From Sphingomonas gilva (GTDB taxonomy: Bacteria; Pseudomonadota; Alphaproteobacteria; Sphingomonadales; Sphingomonadaceae), in NCBI RefSeq assembly GCF_003515075.1, contig NZ_QWLV01000001.1:619182-683181 (forward strand): a stretch of 64,000 nt of DNA, read 5' to 3'. Position numbers and translations under genes: made by a program. Below are positions 35,096 through 43,766 of this stretch, piece after piece; position 1 is the first letter of the stretch, and each line of letters starts with the position of its first letter. The notes beneath the pieces were generated by a model, which saw only the letters and a list, made by a program, of their open reading frames with translations, was not told where the DNA came from and ran no database searches.

Positions 35096-36379
35096 TCAAT
35101 CCTCCAGGATGCGGCTATGGGTGCGGGTGTCGCGCATCTTGAGATACACCACCAGGCTGATCGCGATCATGCCGGTGACGTAGATGTAGAAACCGCGCTC
35201 CATCCCCTCGTTCTTGAACCACAGGGCGACATATTCGGCGGTGCCGCCGAAGATCGTGTTGGCCAGCGCATAGGGAAGCGCGACGCCCAATGCGCGAACA
35301 TGCGCGGGGAACAGCTCCGCCTTCACCACCGCGTTGATCGAGGTGTAGCCGGTGATGATGATCAGCGCCGCCATCGCGAGCAGGCCGGCGGCGAAGGGAT
35401 CGCGGGTGCTCTCCAGCGTCGTGAAGATCGGCCAGGTGAACAGCACGCCGGCGACGCCGAAGCCGACCATCAGCGGCTTGCGGCCGATGCGGTCGCTCAC
35501 GCTGCCGGCGAGCGGCTGGAGGCACATGAAGACGAACAGCGTCGCGGCGTTGATCTGGCTCGCCACCTCGCGGCTGAAGCCCGAGGTGTTGACCAGGAAT
35601 TTCTGCATGTAGATCGAGTAGGCGTAGAAGGCGAGCGTGCCGCCGGCGGTCAGCATCATCACCGTCAGCGCCTCGCGCGGGTGGCGGAGGAACAGCTCGC
35701 CGAAGCCGGAGCGCGGCGCGCCCTGGCTTCGCGCATTGGCGTAGCTCTCGGTCTCGGCGAGGCCGCGGCGGAGCCAGAACACCGCCACCGCCAGCACCCC
35801 GCCGATGGCGAAGGGGATGCGCCAGCCCCATGCCTCGAGCGCCGTCTCGCTCATCGCCGCCTGGAGGATGAGGAGGACGGTGAGCGCGGTCAACTGGCCG
35901 GCGATGAGGGTGACGTACTGGAAGCTCGAATAGAAGCCGCGATGGCGCTTGCCCGCCATCTCCGAGAGATAGGTCGCGCTGGCGCCATATTCGCCGCCGA
36001 CCGACAAGCCCTGCATCATGCGGGCGAGGACGAGGAGGGCGGGCGCGGCGGCGCCGATCGTCTCGTAACCGGGGGTGACCGCGATCAGCAGCGACCCGGC
36101 GCACATCAGGCTGACCGACACCACCAGCCCCGCCTTGCGCCCGCGCCGGTCGGCATAGACGCCCATCACCCAGGCGCCGATCGGACGCATGAGAAAGCCG
36201 ACCGCGAAGATCGCGGCGGCGTTCATCAGCTGCGCGGTGCGCGATCCTTCGGGGAAGAAATGCGGCGCGAAATAGAGGGTGAAGGCGGCATAGGCGTACC
36301 AGTCATACCATTCGACGAGGTTGCCGGCGGAGCCGCCGATGATCGAGCGGAGGCGCCCTTCGATACGGGTCTTCGCCAT
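35096..36379 (-). CDS. MFS transporter, metabolite:H+ symporter (KgtP-like)
   Basis: 427 residues with 12 predicted membrane segments. Family features are an N-terminal GNLVEWYDWYAY, DRRGRKAG between segments 2 and 3, and GGEYGASATYLSE. This is the metabolite:H+ symporter group that includes alpha-ketoglutarate and shikimate permeases. Substrate is likely a small organic acid. The start at 36379 follows AGGGG. A tandem duplication of the start region creates a 15-codon frame directly upstream. The cupin gene follows immediately. Confidence 0.88.
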   Translation of the reverse strand: MAKTRIEGRLRSIIGGSAGNLVEWYDWYAYAAFTLYFAPHFFPEGSRTAQLMNAAAIFAVGFLMRPIGAWVMGVYADRRGRKAGLVVSVSLMCAGSLLIAVTPGYETIGAAAPALLVLARMMQGLSVGGEYGASATYLSEMAGKRHRGFYSSFQYVTLIAGQLTALTVLLILQAAMSETALEAWGWRIPFAIGGVLAVAVFWLRRGLAETESYANARSQGAPRSGFGELFLRHPREALTVMMLTAGGTLAFYAYSIYMQKFLVNTSGFSREVASQINAATLFVFMCLQPLAGSVSDRIGRKPLMVGFGVAGVLFTWPIFTTLESTRDPFAAGLLAMAALIIITGYTSINAVVKAELFPAHVRALGVALPYALANTIFGGTAEYVALWFKNEGMERGFYIYVTGMIAISLVVYLKMRDTRTHSRILED

Positions 36380-36455
36380 GCTCAGCCCCTACTCAGGATG
36401 ATCGGCGCTTCGATACGGGTCTTCGCCATGCTCAGCCCCTACTCAGGATGATCGG
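36358..36455. repeat. Tandem duplication over the MFS gene start
   Basis: A 48-bp sequence occurs twice, at 36358-36405 and 36408-36455, period 50 bp, with no mismatch seen. The unit contains the ribosome site, start codon and first seven codons of the MFS gene. The outer copy therefore opens a second, short reading frame. Confidence 0.93.
36382..36429 (-). CDS. 15-codon leader frame made by the duplication
   Basis: It starts with the duplicated ATG and ribosome site of the MFS gene, reads MAKTRIEAPIILSRG and stops two bases before the true start (TGAgcATG). Translation of it would deliver ribosomes to the transporter start. Whether it is translated depends on where the transcript begins, which is not known. 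Confidence 0.45.
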   Translation of the reverse strand: MAKTRIEAPIILSRG

Positions 36456-36467
36456 ATGTTGGTCATG

Positions 36468-36558
36468 CGTCGCCCCTGCGAAGGCAGGGGCCTACAGGTT
36501 TGTGGCACGTCCGGCGTCGCCCATGCCGCCATAGGCCCCTGCCTTCGCAGGGGCGACG
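36468..36558. repeat. Palindromic repeat, class A copy 2
   Basis: A 91-bp element with inverted arms of about 27 bp (36468-36494 and 36532-36558), each a hairpin around CGCCCCTGCG...GGGGCG, and a TGTGGCACGT centre. It lies between the era 3' end and the upstream side of the MFS gene. Confidence 0.85.
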
Positions 36559-36573
36559 GGCCGGGGACGGGCG

Positions 36574-37479
36574 TCACTCCACCCAATCCAGGCCGATCTC
36601 GCGGTAGAGGCCGCGGTCCTCGTCCCAGTCGGCCTTGACCTTGACGTGGAGATAGAGGTGGACGCGGTGGCCGAGCATGTTGGCGATTTCCTGGCGGGCG
36701 CGGCTGCCGATCTCCTTGAGGCGCTGCCCGCCCTTGCCCAGGATGATCGCGCGCTGGCTGGGGCGTTCGACCAGGATCTGCTGGTGGATCTCGACCGATC
36801 CGTCGTCGCGTTCCTTATACTGCTCGGTCTCGACCGCGCTGGCATAGGGCAGCTCGGCGTGGAGCTGGAGGTAGAGCTGCTCGCGGGTGATCTCGGCCGC
36901 CGCCATCCGGTCGGTCGCGTCCGAGACCTGGTCCTCGGGGAAGTGCCACGGGCCGGCGGGCATCGCCGCGGCGAGCGCGGCCTTCAATTGCTCCACGCCA
37001 TCCCCGGTGGCGGCGGAGACGAAGAAGGTCTCGGCGAAGGGGACGGCCGCGTTCAGCCGCTCGGCATGGACGAGGAGCCGGCCCTTGTCGGCGAGATCGA
37101 CCTTGTTGAGGATCAGCAGCTTCCTTTCGGGCCGATCCTTCAGCGCCTCGGCGATGTCGGCGACCCTGGGGCCGAGCCCGGCCTTGGCGTCGACCACCAG
37201 CGCGACGATGTCGGCGCTCTCCGCCCCGCCCCAGGCGGCCTGGACCATCGCGCGGTCGAGCCGGCGGCGCGGCTCGAAGATGCCGGGGGTGTCGACCAGC
37301 ATGATCTGCGCGTCCCCCTCGATGGCGATGCCGAGCAGGCGCGCGCGCGTGGTCTGCGCCTTGGGGCTGACGATCGCGACCTTCTGGCCGACCAGCGCGT
37401 TGACCAGGGTGGACTTGCCCGCATTGGGCGCGCCGACGACGGCGACCAGGCCGCAGCGGGTGTTCTGTTCCGAATCCAT
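36574..37479 (-). CDS. era: GTPase Era
   Basis: 301 residues. G1 is GAPNAGKST, G3 DTPG and G4 NKVD, followed by a C-terminal KH domain with GKGGQRLKEIG. Era binds the 3' end of 16S rRNA and assists small-subunit assembly. It follows rnc and lepB in the classical order. The start at 37479 (MDSEQN) gives the usual distance to G1. Another ATG at 37491 is possible. The frame is open further back through the class A repeat, which would add a repeat-encoded N-terminus; I consider that unlikely. No strong ribosome site is visible. Confidence 0.95.
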   Translation of the reverse strand: MDSEQNTRCGLVAVVGAPNAGKSTLVNALVGQKVAIVSPKAQTTRARLLGIAIEGDAQIMLVDTPGIFEPRRRLDRAMVQAAWGGAESADIVALVVDAKAGLGPRVADIAEALKDRPERKLLILNKVDLADKGRLLVHAERLNAAVPFAETFFVSAATGDGVEQLKAALAAAMPAGPWHFPEDQVSDATDRMAAAEITREQLYLQLHAELPYASAVETEQYKERDDGSVEIHQQILVERPSQRAIILGKGGQRLKEIGSRARQEIANMLGHRVHLYLHVKVKADWDEDRGLYREIGLDWVE

Positions 37480-37518
37480 CGGGTGGGGCATGGCGGAAGG
37501 ACGGGGCTTCGACAAGTC

Positions 37519-37608
37519 ATCGCCCCTGCGAAGGCAGGGGCCACCGGGCTTGTGGCACATCCGAGCTTCGCGCCGGCCGGCCGAGGCCCCTGCCTGCGCA
37601 GGGGCGAC
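37519..37608. repeat. Palindromic repeat, class A copy 3
   Basis: Arms at 37521-37542 and 37585-37606 with the CTTGTGGCACAT centre. It lies in the gap between rnc and era, so it would be present as a long hairpin in a common rnc-era transcript. A fragment related to class E (about 37495-37515) abuts it. Confidence 0.83.
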
Positions 37609-37613
37609 GGGGA

Positions 37614-38282
37614 TCAGCTTTCCAATCGCCCCAGCAGCGCCCTTGCCGCCTCGGTCTCCGCCTCCTGGCGCGAGCGGCCGGTCGCCTCCGCCTCGGCGAG
37701 CTTGCCGATCGTCACCTTCACCGTGAAGCGCGGGGCGTGGTGGGGGCCGGAGCGGTCGGTGATCTCATAGGCCGGCGGGCGGCGGTTGTTGGCCGCCGCC
37801 CATTCCTGCAGCGCCGACTTGGGGTGGCGCGGAGCGGGCGTCGCGCCGGTGACGCGGTCCGCCCAGGCGCGGCGGACGAAGGCGCGCGCGGCGTCCAGCC
37901 CATGCTCGCGGTAGAGCGCGCCGATCAGCGCCTCGGCGACGTCGCCCAGCACATTGTCGCTGTCCGACGCGCCGTCGTCGCGCGCCTGCTTGCCGAGCCT
38001 CAGGTGCGGGACGACGCCGATCGCGCGGGCGACGTCGGCGCAGACCGGGCCGGTGACGAGGGCGTTGAGGCGGCGCGAGAGATTGCCTTCGGGCTCGTTG
38101 GGGAACAGCTCGTAGAGCCATTCGGCCATGACCAGGCCAAGCACGCGGTCGCCGAGGAATTCGAGGCGCTCATAGCTTTCGGCCGAGCGGCTGCCGTGCG
38201 TCAGCGCGCGCTCATAGGGCGAAAGGTCGGCGGGCGCGCGGCCGAGCGCCTGCTCGATCCAGGGGGCGAGATCGTCGCTCAA
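37614..38282 (-). CDS. rnc: Ribonuclease III
   Basis: 222 residues from TTG at 38282. The RNase III signature ERLEFLGDRVL with its acidic residues, a second acidic cluster (DVAEALIGALY) and a C-terminal double-stranded-RNA-binding domain (HPKSALQEWAAANN) are all present. It processes rRNA precursors and structured mRNA. The TTG start overlaps the lepB stop as TTGA. It gives the normal family N-terminus; the frame upstream within lepB has no family resemblance. Confidence 0.95.
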   Translation of the reverse strand: MSDDLAPWIEQALGRAPADLSPYERALTHGSRSAESYERLEFLGDRVLGLVMAEWLYELFPNEPEGNLSRRLNALVTGPVCADVARAIGVVPHLRLGKQARDDGASDSDNVLGDVAEALIGALYREHGLDAARAFVRRAWADRVTGATPAPRHPKSALQEWAAANNRRPPAYEITDRSGPHHAPRFTVKVTIGKLAEAEATGRSRQEAETEAARALLGRLES

Positions 38283-39127
38283 TAGCCGTCCCCGACGCGG
38301 TCCCAGCGCGCGGCGGGGGCCCAGGTCCAGGGCTTGAGCCATTCGGCCGAGCCGTCGGTCGAGAAGAAGGTGACGAGCGCGCGGCCGTGGAGATTCTCGA
38401 TCGGCACGAAGCCGACGCCCTTGTCCGCCGGATCGACGCGGCTGTCGGCGGAGCGGTCGCGATTGTCGCCCATCAGGAAGAGATGCCCGGCCGGCACGGT
38501 GTAGACCGGGGTGTCGTCGATGGTGACGCGGTTGAGGTCGAGCACCTCGTAATAGCGGCCCGAGGGCAGCGTCTCGCGGTAGCGCGGATAGCGGCAGACG
38601 CGGGTGCCGTCCTCCAGCGTGTCCGAATAGTCGGTCGGGTCGTAGCGGCTGGTGAGGCAGGGGCTGTTGGGGGTCAGCGGATGGACGAAATCGGCGACGC
38701 GCTGCTTGGGGACGGGGACGCCGTTCAGGATCACCTGGCCGGCGACCATCTGCACGGTGTCGCCGGGCAGGCCGATCACGCGCTTGATGTAATCGACCTC
38801 GTTCGCCGGCGGGGCGCGGAAGACGACGACGTCGCCGCGCTCCGGCAGGCGTTCGAGGATGCGGCCTTCGAACAGATCGGGCGAGCCGGGGAAGCTGAAG
38901 CGCGACCAGCCATAGGGCCATTTGGCGACGAGCAGGTAATCGCCCACCCACAGCCGCGGCAGCATCGATTCGCTGGGGATGGTGAAGGGCGCGACGACGA
39001 GGCTCCTGAGCAGCAGGACGGCGACCAGCAGCTTCAGGAGAAAGAGGCCGGTGTCGGCGGCTTCGGAGCGCTTCTTGGGCGCGGCCGCTTCGCTGGCGGG
39101 GGGCGCGGGGGCGGCGTCCTCGGTCAT
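38279..39127 (-). CDS. lepB: Signal peptidase I
   Basis: 282 residues. One N-terminal membrane segment (about 30-50) is followed by the catalytic serine in PSESMLP and the lysine in DYIKRVIGLPGD, with the late GDNRDRSADSR box. It removes signal peptides from exported proteins at the periplasmic face of the inner membrane. Residues 1-25 are Ala/Pro-rich and cytoplasmic. ATG at 39127 is taken; one six codons upstream is possible. It overlaps rnc and is part of lepB-rnc-era. Confidence 0.95.
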   Translation of the reverse strand: MTEDAAPAPPASEAAAPKKRSEAADTGLFLLKLLVAVLLLRSLVVAPFTIPSESMLPRLWVGDYLLVAKWPYGWSRFSFPGSPDLFEGRILERLPERGDVVVFRAPPANEVDYIKRVIGLPGDTVQMVAGQVILNGVPVPKQRVADFVHPLTPNSPCLTSRYDPTDYSDTLEDGTRVCRYPRYRETLPSGRYYEVLDLNRVTIDDTPVYTVPAGHLFLMGDNRDRSADSRVDPADKGVGFVPIENLHGRALVTFFSTDGSAEWLKPWTWAPAARWDRVGDGY

Positions 39128-39152
39128 CGGCCCCGCTTCGCCCACGCTCCCG

Positions 39153-39278
39153 TCAAAGGCAATAGGCGACGATGCCCTGCAGCCAGATCATCGCGCCCTC
39201 GCTTCGCCACAGCAGCAGTCCGCCGGCGGCGAGCAGCGCGAAGACGCCGAGCACGATCAACGGCGAGACGCGCCTCAT
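39153..39278 (-). CDS. 41-residue membrane protein
   Basis: Reads MRRVSPLIVLGVFALLAAGG... and ends IVAYCL, with a single hydrophobic segment of about 18 residues after a positively charged N-terminus. Its ATG overlaps the stop of the MFS transporter (ATGA), so it would be translated by coupling, and lepB follows after 25 bp. It is too small for automated calling. Composition and overlap support it; no family is known to me. Confidence 0.5.
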   Translation of the reverse strand: MRRVSPLIVLGVFALLAAGGLLLWRSEGAMIWLQGIVAYCL

Positions 39279-40489
39279 GCCGGCTCAGCCCGCACGATCG
39301 GCGCGTCGCGGATCGGCAGGTGGATCAGCGCGGCGAGCGCGGCGAGGACGATCGAGGCGGTCCATGCCGCATCATAGTTGCCGCTCAGATCGAACATATA
39401 GCCCGCCGCCCAGGCGCCGAGGAAGCTGCCGACCTGATGCGACAGGAACACCACGCCGCCGAGCATGGAGAGATGCCGAACGCCGTAGATCTGGCTGACC
39501 AGCCCGTTGGTGAGCGGCACGGTGCCGAGCCACAAGAAGCCCATCACCCCGGCGAAGACGAGCGCGCTCACCGGCGTCAGCGGCAGCAGCAGGAAGAGGA
39601 CGATGGCGATCCCCCGCGCGGCGTAGAGCCCGGCGAGGACATATTGCTTGCGCAAACGATCGCCGGCGAGGCCGAACAGATAGGAGCCGAAGATGTTGAA
39701 CAGCCCGATCAGCGCGAGGCTGGACGCGCCGATCGCCGGATCGATCCCCTTGTCGGTGAGATAGGCGGGAAAGTGCGTCGCGATGAACACGACATGGAAG
39801 CCGCAGACGAAGAAGCCGAGATTGAGCAGCAGGAAATTGCGGTCGCCGCCGGCCTCGCGCAGTGCCTGCCCGGCCGATTGCGCCGGTCCGCCATCCACGG
39901 ATGCGGACGGCTTTCCGGCGATGCCGGCCGCGAGCGCCACGATCGCCGCGATCGCCGCGGCCATGACGATCAATGCCTGGCGATAGCCGAACTCGGTCAG
40001 TAGCGCCTGCGCGCCCGGCACCACCAGGAACTGGCCGAGCGAGCCGCCCGCGGTGACGATGCCGAACGCCATGCTGCGGCTTTCGGGCGGCACGACCCGG
40101 CCGACGACGCCCAATATGACGGTGAAGGTGATGCCGGTCATGGCGAGCCCGACCATCAGGCCGAGCGACAGGTGGATGCCGATGGCGCTGGTGGCGAGCG
40201 AGGCGAGCACCAGCCCGGCGGCGTAGAGCAGCGCCCCGCCCACCGCGATGCGACCCGCGCCGTGCTTGTCGGCAAGCGCGCCGACGAAGGGCTGCGCGAG
40301 GCCGAAGACGAGGTTCTGGATGGCGATGGCGAGGCCGAAGCTCGACCGGCTGATATCGAGCGCCGCGCCCATCTGCGGCAGGAACAGCCCGAAGGACTGG
40401 CGCACGCCCATCGCCAGCGTGACGATCACCGCGCCGGTCAGGATCACCGTCCAGGGCGAGCGCATCGTCGAGCGGGCAAGTGTCGCCAT
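39275..40489 (-). CDS. MFS transporter
   Basis: 404 residues with 12 predicted membrane segments and family features such as GVRQSFGLFLPQM near the N-terminus, DKHGAGR between segments 2 and 3, and GDRLRKQ in the second half. It looks like the OFA/monocarboxylate-type MFS group with unknown cargo. The start at 40489 (MATLARSTMRSPW) gives a short N-terminus before segment 1. Its stop overlaps the small membrane gene that precedes lepB. It is divergent from pgi, 133 bp away. Confidence 0.87.
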   Translation of the reverse strand: MATLARSTMRSPWTVILTGAVIVTLAMGVRQSFGLFLPQMGAALDISRSSFGLAIAIQNLVFGLAQPFVGALADKHGAGRIAVGGALLYAAGLVLASLATSAIGIHLSLGLMVGLAMTGITFTVILGVVGRVVPPESRSMAFGIVTAGGSLGQFLVVPGAQALLTEFGYRQALIVMAAAIAAIVALAAGIAGKPSASVDGGPAQSAGQALREAGGDRNFLLLNLGFFVCGFHVVFIATHFPAYLTDKGIDPAIGASSLALIGLFNIFGSYLFGLAGDRLRKQYVLAGLYAARGIAIVLFLLLPLTPVSALVFAGVMGFLWLGTVPLTNGLVSQIYGVRHLSMLGGVVFLSHQVGSFLGAWAAGYMFDLSGNYDAAWTASIVLAALAALIHLPIRDAPIVRAEPA

Positions 40490-40622
40490 CGGTCCGTCCA
40501 ATCCGAAAAGGCCGGACGCCCGAGATAGGAACGGCCGGCAAGGCTTCCACTGCCGAAATGCTTCGCCTAGGGAAAGCGCGACTTTCGAGCCGGGCTGTCT
40601 CCAGCCCCTGGGAGATAATGCC

Positions 40623-42113
40623 ATGACCGATATCTGGGCCGATCTGGACGCATTGCCGCGTCCCAGCCTGACCGATCTGTTCGATGCCGATGCCGACCGC
40701 GTGGCGGCCTGGTCGGCCGATATCGCCGGGCTGCACTTCGACTGGTCGAAGACGCATCTCGACGCGCAGGTGGTGGATGTGTTCACCCGGCTGGCTGAGG
40801 CCCAGGATTTCGACGCGCACCGCGACGCGCTGTTCGCAGGGAGCGTGGTCAATCCGACCGAGGGCCGCGCGGCGACGCATGTGGCGGAGCGCGGCGAGGG
40901 CGGCGTCGACGATGTCCGCCAGGCCAAGGCGCTCCACGCCCGGATGCGCGCGCTGATCGACGCGATCGAGGGCGAGGCGCTGGGGCCGGTGCGCCACATC
41001 CTCCACATCGGCATCGGCGGATCGGCGCTGGGGCCGGACCTGCTGATCGACGCGCTGGGGCGCGACGACCGCCGCTACGACGTGGCGATCGTCTCCAACG
41101 TCGACGGCTGCGCGCTGGAGGAGGCGGTCAAGGGATTCCACCCGAAGGAGACGCTGATCGCCATCGCGAGCAAGACCTTCACCACCACCGAGACCTTGCT
41201 CAATGCCGGAAGCGCGCTCGAATGGCTGCGCGAGGGCGGGGTCGAGGATCCCTACGGCCAGGTGATCGCGCTGACCGCCGCGCCCGACAAGGCGATCGAG
41301 TGGGGCGTGGACGAGACGCGCGTGCTGCCCTTCGCGGAAAGCGTCGGCGGGCGGTATTCGCTGTGGTCGTCGATCGGCTTTCCCGCCGCGATCGGCCTCG
41401 GCTGGGACGCGTTCGAGGCGATGCTGGAGGGCGCGGCGGAGATGGACCGCCATTTCCGCCTGGCCGACTGGGCGGAGAACATGCCGCTGCGCGCGGCCTT
41501 CGCCGATCTCTATTACACGCAGGCGCGCGGCTGCGAGACGCGCGCGGTGTTCGCCTATGACGAGCGGCTGCGGCTGCTGCCCGCCTATCTCCAGCAGCTA
41601 GAGATGGAATCGAACGGCAAGCGGGTGACGGCGGACGGCAAGCCGCTCGGCCGCGTTTCCGCCCCGATCACCTGGGGCGGCGTCGGCACCGACGCGCAGC
41701 ACGCGGTGTTCCAGCTGCTCCACCAGGGCACGCATCTGGTGCCGGTCGAATTCGTCGCGGCGATCGAGCCGGGCGACGCGCTGGACGAGGAGCATCACCG
41801 GCAATTGCTGACCAACGCCTTCGCCCAGGGCGCGGCGCTGATGGCCGGGCGCAGGAGCGACGACGGCGCGCGCAACTATCCCGGCGACCGGCCCTCGGCG
41901 ACGATCCTGATGGAGACGCTCGATCCGCGCACGCTGGGGGCACTGATCGCCTTCTACGAGCACCGCGTGTTCGCCAATGCGGTGCTGCTGGGGATCAGCC
42001 CGTTCGACCAGTTCGGCGTCGAGTTGGGCAAGGAGATGGCCAAGGCCGCGGGCGCTGGCGGCGGCGATTTCGATGCGTCGACTGAGGATTTGATCCGGCG
42101 GGCCGGGCTGTAA
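40623..42113 (+). CDS. pgi: Glucose-6-phosphate isomerase
   Basis: 496 residues. The sugar-phosphate-binding HIGIGGSALGPDL, SKTFTTTET, a GGRYSLWSS signature and the C-terminal Gln/Lys region are recognisable. It interconverts glucose 6-phosphate and fructose 6-phosphate in the cytoplasm. A GGGAG ribosome site precedes the ATG at 40623. Length is slightly short for the family but all motifs are in order. It has its own promoter region opposite the MFS gene. Confidence 0.96.
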   Translation: MTDIWADLDALPRPSLTDLFDADADRVAAWSADIAGLHFDWSKTHLDAQVVDVFTRLAEAQDFDAHRDALFAGSVVNPTEGRAATHVAERGEGGVDDVRQAKALHARMRALIDAIEGEALGPVRHILHIGIGGSALGPDLLIDALGRDDRRYDVAIVSNVDGCALEEAVKGFHPKETLIAIASKTFTTTETLLNAGSALEWLREGGVEDPYGQVIALTAAPDKAIEWGVDETRVLPFAESVGGRYSLWSSIGFPAAIGLGWDAFEAMLEGAAEMDRHFRLADWAENMPLRAAFADLYYTQARGCETRAVFAYDERLRLLPAYLQQLEMESNGKRVTADGKPLGRVSAPITWGGVGTDAQHAVFQLLHQGTHLVPVEFVAAIEPGDALDEEHHRQLLTNAFAQGAALMAGRRSDDGARNYPGDRPSATILMETLDPRTLGALIAFYEHRVFANAVLLGISPFDQFGVELGKEMAKAAGAGGGDFDASTEDLIRRAGL

Positions 42114-42118
42114 TCAAG

Positions 42119-42218
42119 CCTCTCCCCTTCAGGGGAGGGGTTGGGGCGGGGCTTGTCCGCAGGCGCTGATCTCGGTGAGACCTTCCCCACCCCCTACCCC
42201 TCCCCTGAAGGGGAGGGG
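42119..42218. repeat. Palindromic repeat, class D copy 1
   Basis: A 100-bp element: two near-identical hairpins (42119-42140, 42197-42218), each CCCCTCCCCT-type with its reverse, in inverted arrangement. It lies between pgi and gor. The gor reading frame is open through it. Confidence 0.85.
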
Positions 42219-42248
42219 CTATTGAACGCTTTCAACGGGAGCCTTCCG

Positions 42249-43595
42249 ATGGCCAAGTACGACTACGACCTTTTCGTCATCGGCGCGGGATCGGGCGGGG
42301 TGCGTGCCGCGCGGGTGTCGGCGGCGCACGGCGCGAAGGTGGCGATCGCCGAGGAGCACCGCGTGGGCGGCACCTGCGTGATCCGCGGCTGCGTACCCAA
42401 GAAGCTGTTGGTCTATGGCGCGCATTTCGCCGAGGATCTGAAGGATGCGCGCCGCTTCGGCTGGGACGTGCCCGATTGCACCTTCGACTGGCCGACGCTG
42501 CGCGACAATGTGCTGGCCGATGTCGACCGGATCAGCCGGGCCTATACCGATACGCTCGAGAACCAGAAGGTCGAGATCATCCACGAGCGCGCGACGATCG
42601 CGGGGCCCAACGAGGTCAGGCTGGCGAGCGGCAGGACGGTCTCCGCCAAGACCATCCTGGTCGCGACGGGCGCCACGCCGCAGGTGCCCGAATGCCCGGG
42701 GCACGAGCATGGCATCACCTCCAACGAGGCGTTCCACCTGGAGGCGATCCCCAAGCGCATCCTGATCGCCGGCGCGGGCTATATCGCCAACGAGTTCGCC
42801 GGTGTGTTCCACCAGCTCGGCGCGCATGTCACGCTGATCAACCGCACCGACGTGATCCTGCGCCACTATGACGCGCAGATCCGCGACCGGCTGCTCCAGA
42901 TCAGCATGATGAAGGGCATCGAGTTCCGCTTCCACGCCGAGTTCGAGAAGATCGTCAAGCAGGAGGACGGCTGCCTGGAGGTGCACATGTCCGGCCACGA
43001 GCCGGCGGTGGTCGACATGGTGATGTTCGCCACCGGGCGTGTGCCCAACACCGGCGGCCTGGGGCTGGAGAATGCCGGCGTCGAATGGGACGAGAAGGGC
43101 GCGATCATGGTCGACGCAGACAACAGGTCGAGCTGCGACAGCATCTATGCGGTGGGCGACGTGACCAACCGGGTGCAGCTGACGCCGGTCGCCATTCGGG
43201 AAGGCCAGGCTTTCGCCGACACGATGTTCGGCAACAAGCCGACGCGGGTCGATTACGACTGCATCCCGAGCGCGGTGTTCAGCCACCCGCCGATCGCCGG
43301 CGTCGGCATGACCGAGGGCGAGGCGCGCAACAAGCTGGGCGGCGTGCGCATCTACCAGTCCGATTTCCGCCCGATGAAGAACGTGCTGGCGGGCCGGAAC
43401 GAGCGCGCGCTCTACAAGATGATCTGCGATGCGGAGACCGACCGGATCGTCGGCCTGCACATGATCGGCCCCGATGCGCCGGAGATATTGCAGGCGGCGG
43501 CGGTGGCGGTGAAGGCGGGGCTGACCAAGCAGGCGTTCGACGACACCATCGCCCTGCATCCGACCATGGCCGAGGAGCTGGTGCTGCTCAGGTAG
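42249..43595 (+). CDS. gor: Glutathione-disulfide reductase
   Basis: 448 residues of the class I flavoprotein disulfide reductase family. FAD motif GAGSGG at the N-terminus, redox pair in GGTCVIRGCVPKK, NAD(P) motif GAGYIANEFAG and a C-terminal ALHPTMAEE that supplies the partner His-Glu. It reduces glutathione disulfide with NADPH. Glutathione rather than dihydrolipoamide is suggested by the CVIRGC active site. The start at 42249 (MAKYDYD) is the usual one; the frame is open 36 codons upstream through the repeat. Confidence 0.92.
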   Translation: MAKYDYDLFVIGAGSGGVRAARVSAAHGAKVAIAEEHRVGGTCVIRGCVPKKLLVYGAHFAEDLKDARRFGWDVPDCTFDWPTLRDNVLADVDRISRAYTDTLENQKVEIIHERATIAGPNEVRLASGRTVSAKTILVATGATPQVPECPGHEHGITSNEAFHLEAIPKRILIAGAGYIANEFAGVFHQLGAHVTLINRTDVILRHYDAQIRDRLLQISMMKGIEFRFHAEFEKIVKQEDGCLEVHMSGHEPAVVDMVMFATGRVPNTGGLGLENAGVEWDEKGAIMVDADNRSSCDSIYAVGDVTNRVQLTPVAIREGQAFADTMFGNKPTRVDYDCIPSAVFSHPPIAGVGMTEGEARNKLGGVRIYQSDFRPMKNVLAGRNERALYKMICDAETDRIVGLHMIGPDAPEILQAAAVAVKAGLTKQAFDDTIALHPTMAEELVLLR

Positions 43596-43597
43596 AT

Positions 43598-43725
43598 CCT
43601 CCCCAAAACGGGGAGGGGAACCGTTCGCCGCAGGCGAATGGTGGAGGGGGCTTGCCGCACGAGCTTCGCTGGAGGAGGACCCCCTCCACCGCCATTCGGC
43701 GGTCCCCCTCCCGTTGCCGGGGAGG
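43598..43725. repeat. Palindromic repeat, class C copy 1
   Basis: A 128-bp composite. Outer hairpins of CCTCCCC/GGGGAGG type (43598-43616 and 43707-43725) enclose two further palindromes around TTCGCCGCAGGCGAA and CCGCCATTCGGCGG. It starts three bases after the gor stop and related copies are at 45165 and 57609. Confidence 0.85.
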
Positions 43726-43766
43726 AACTTGCATGCCATCACCGCCCGAAATCGGGAGGACCATAG

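Noticed and set aside
37480..37560. N-terminal extension of Era through the class A repeat
   Set aside because: Extension is repeat-encoded and lies outside the usual family start; unlike cobB, bioB and pccA there is a good internal start after it.
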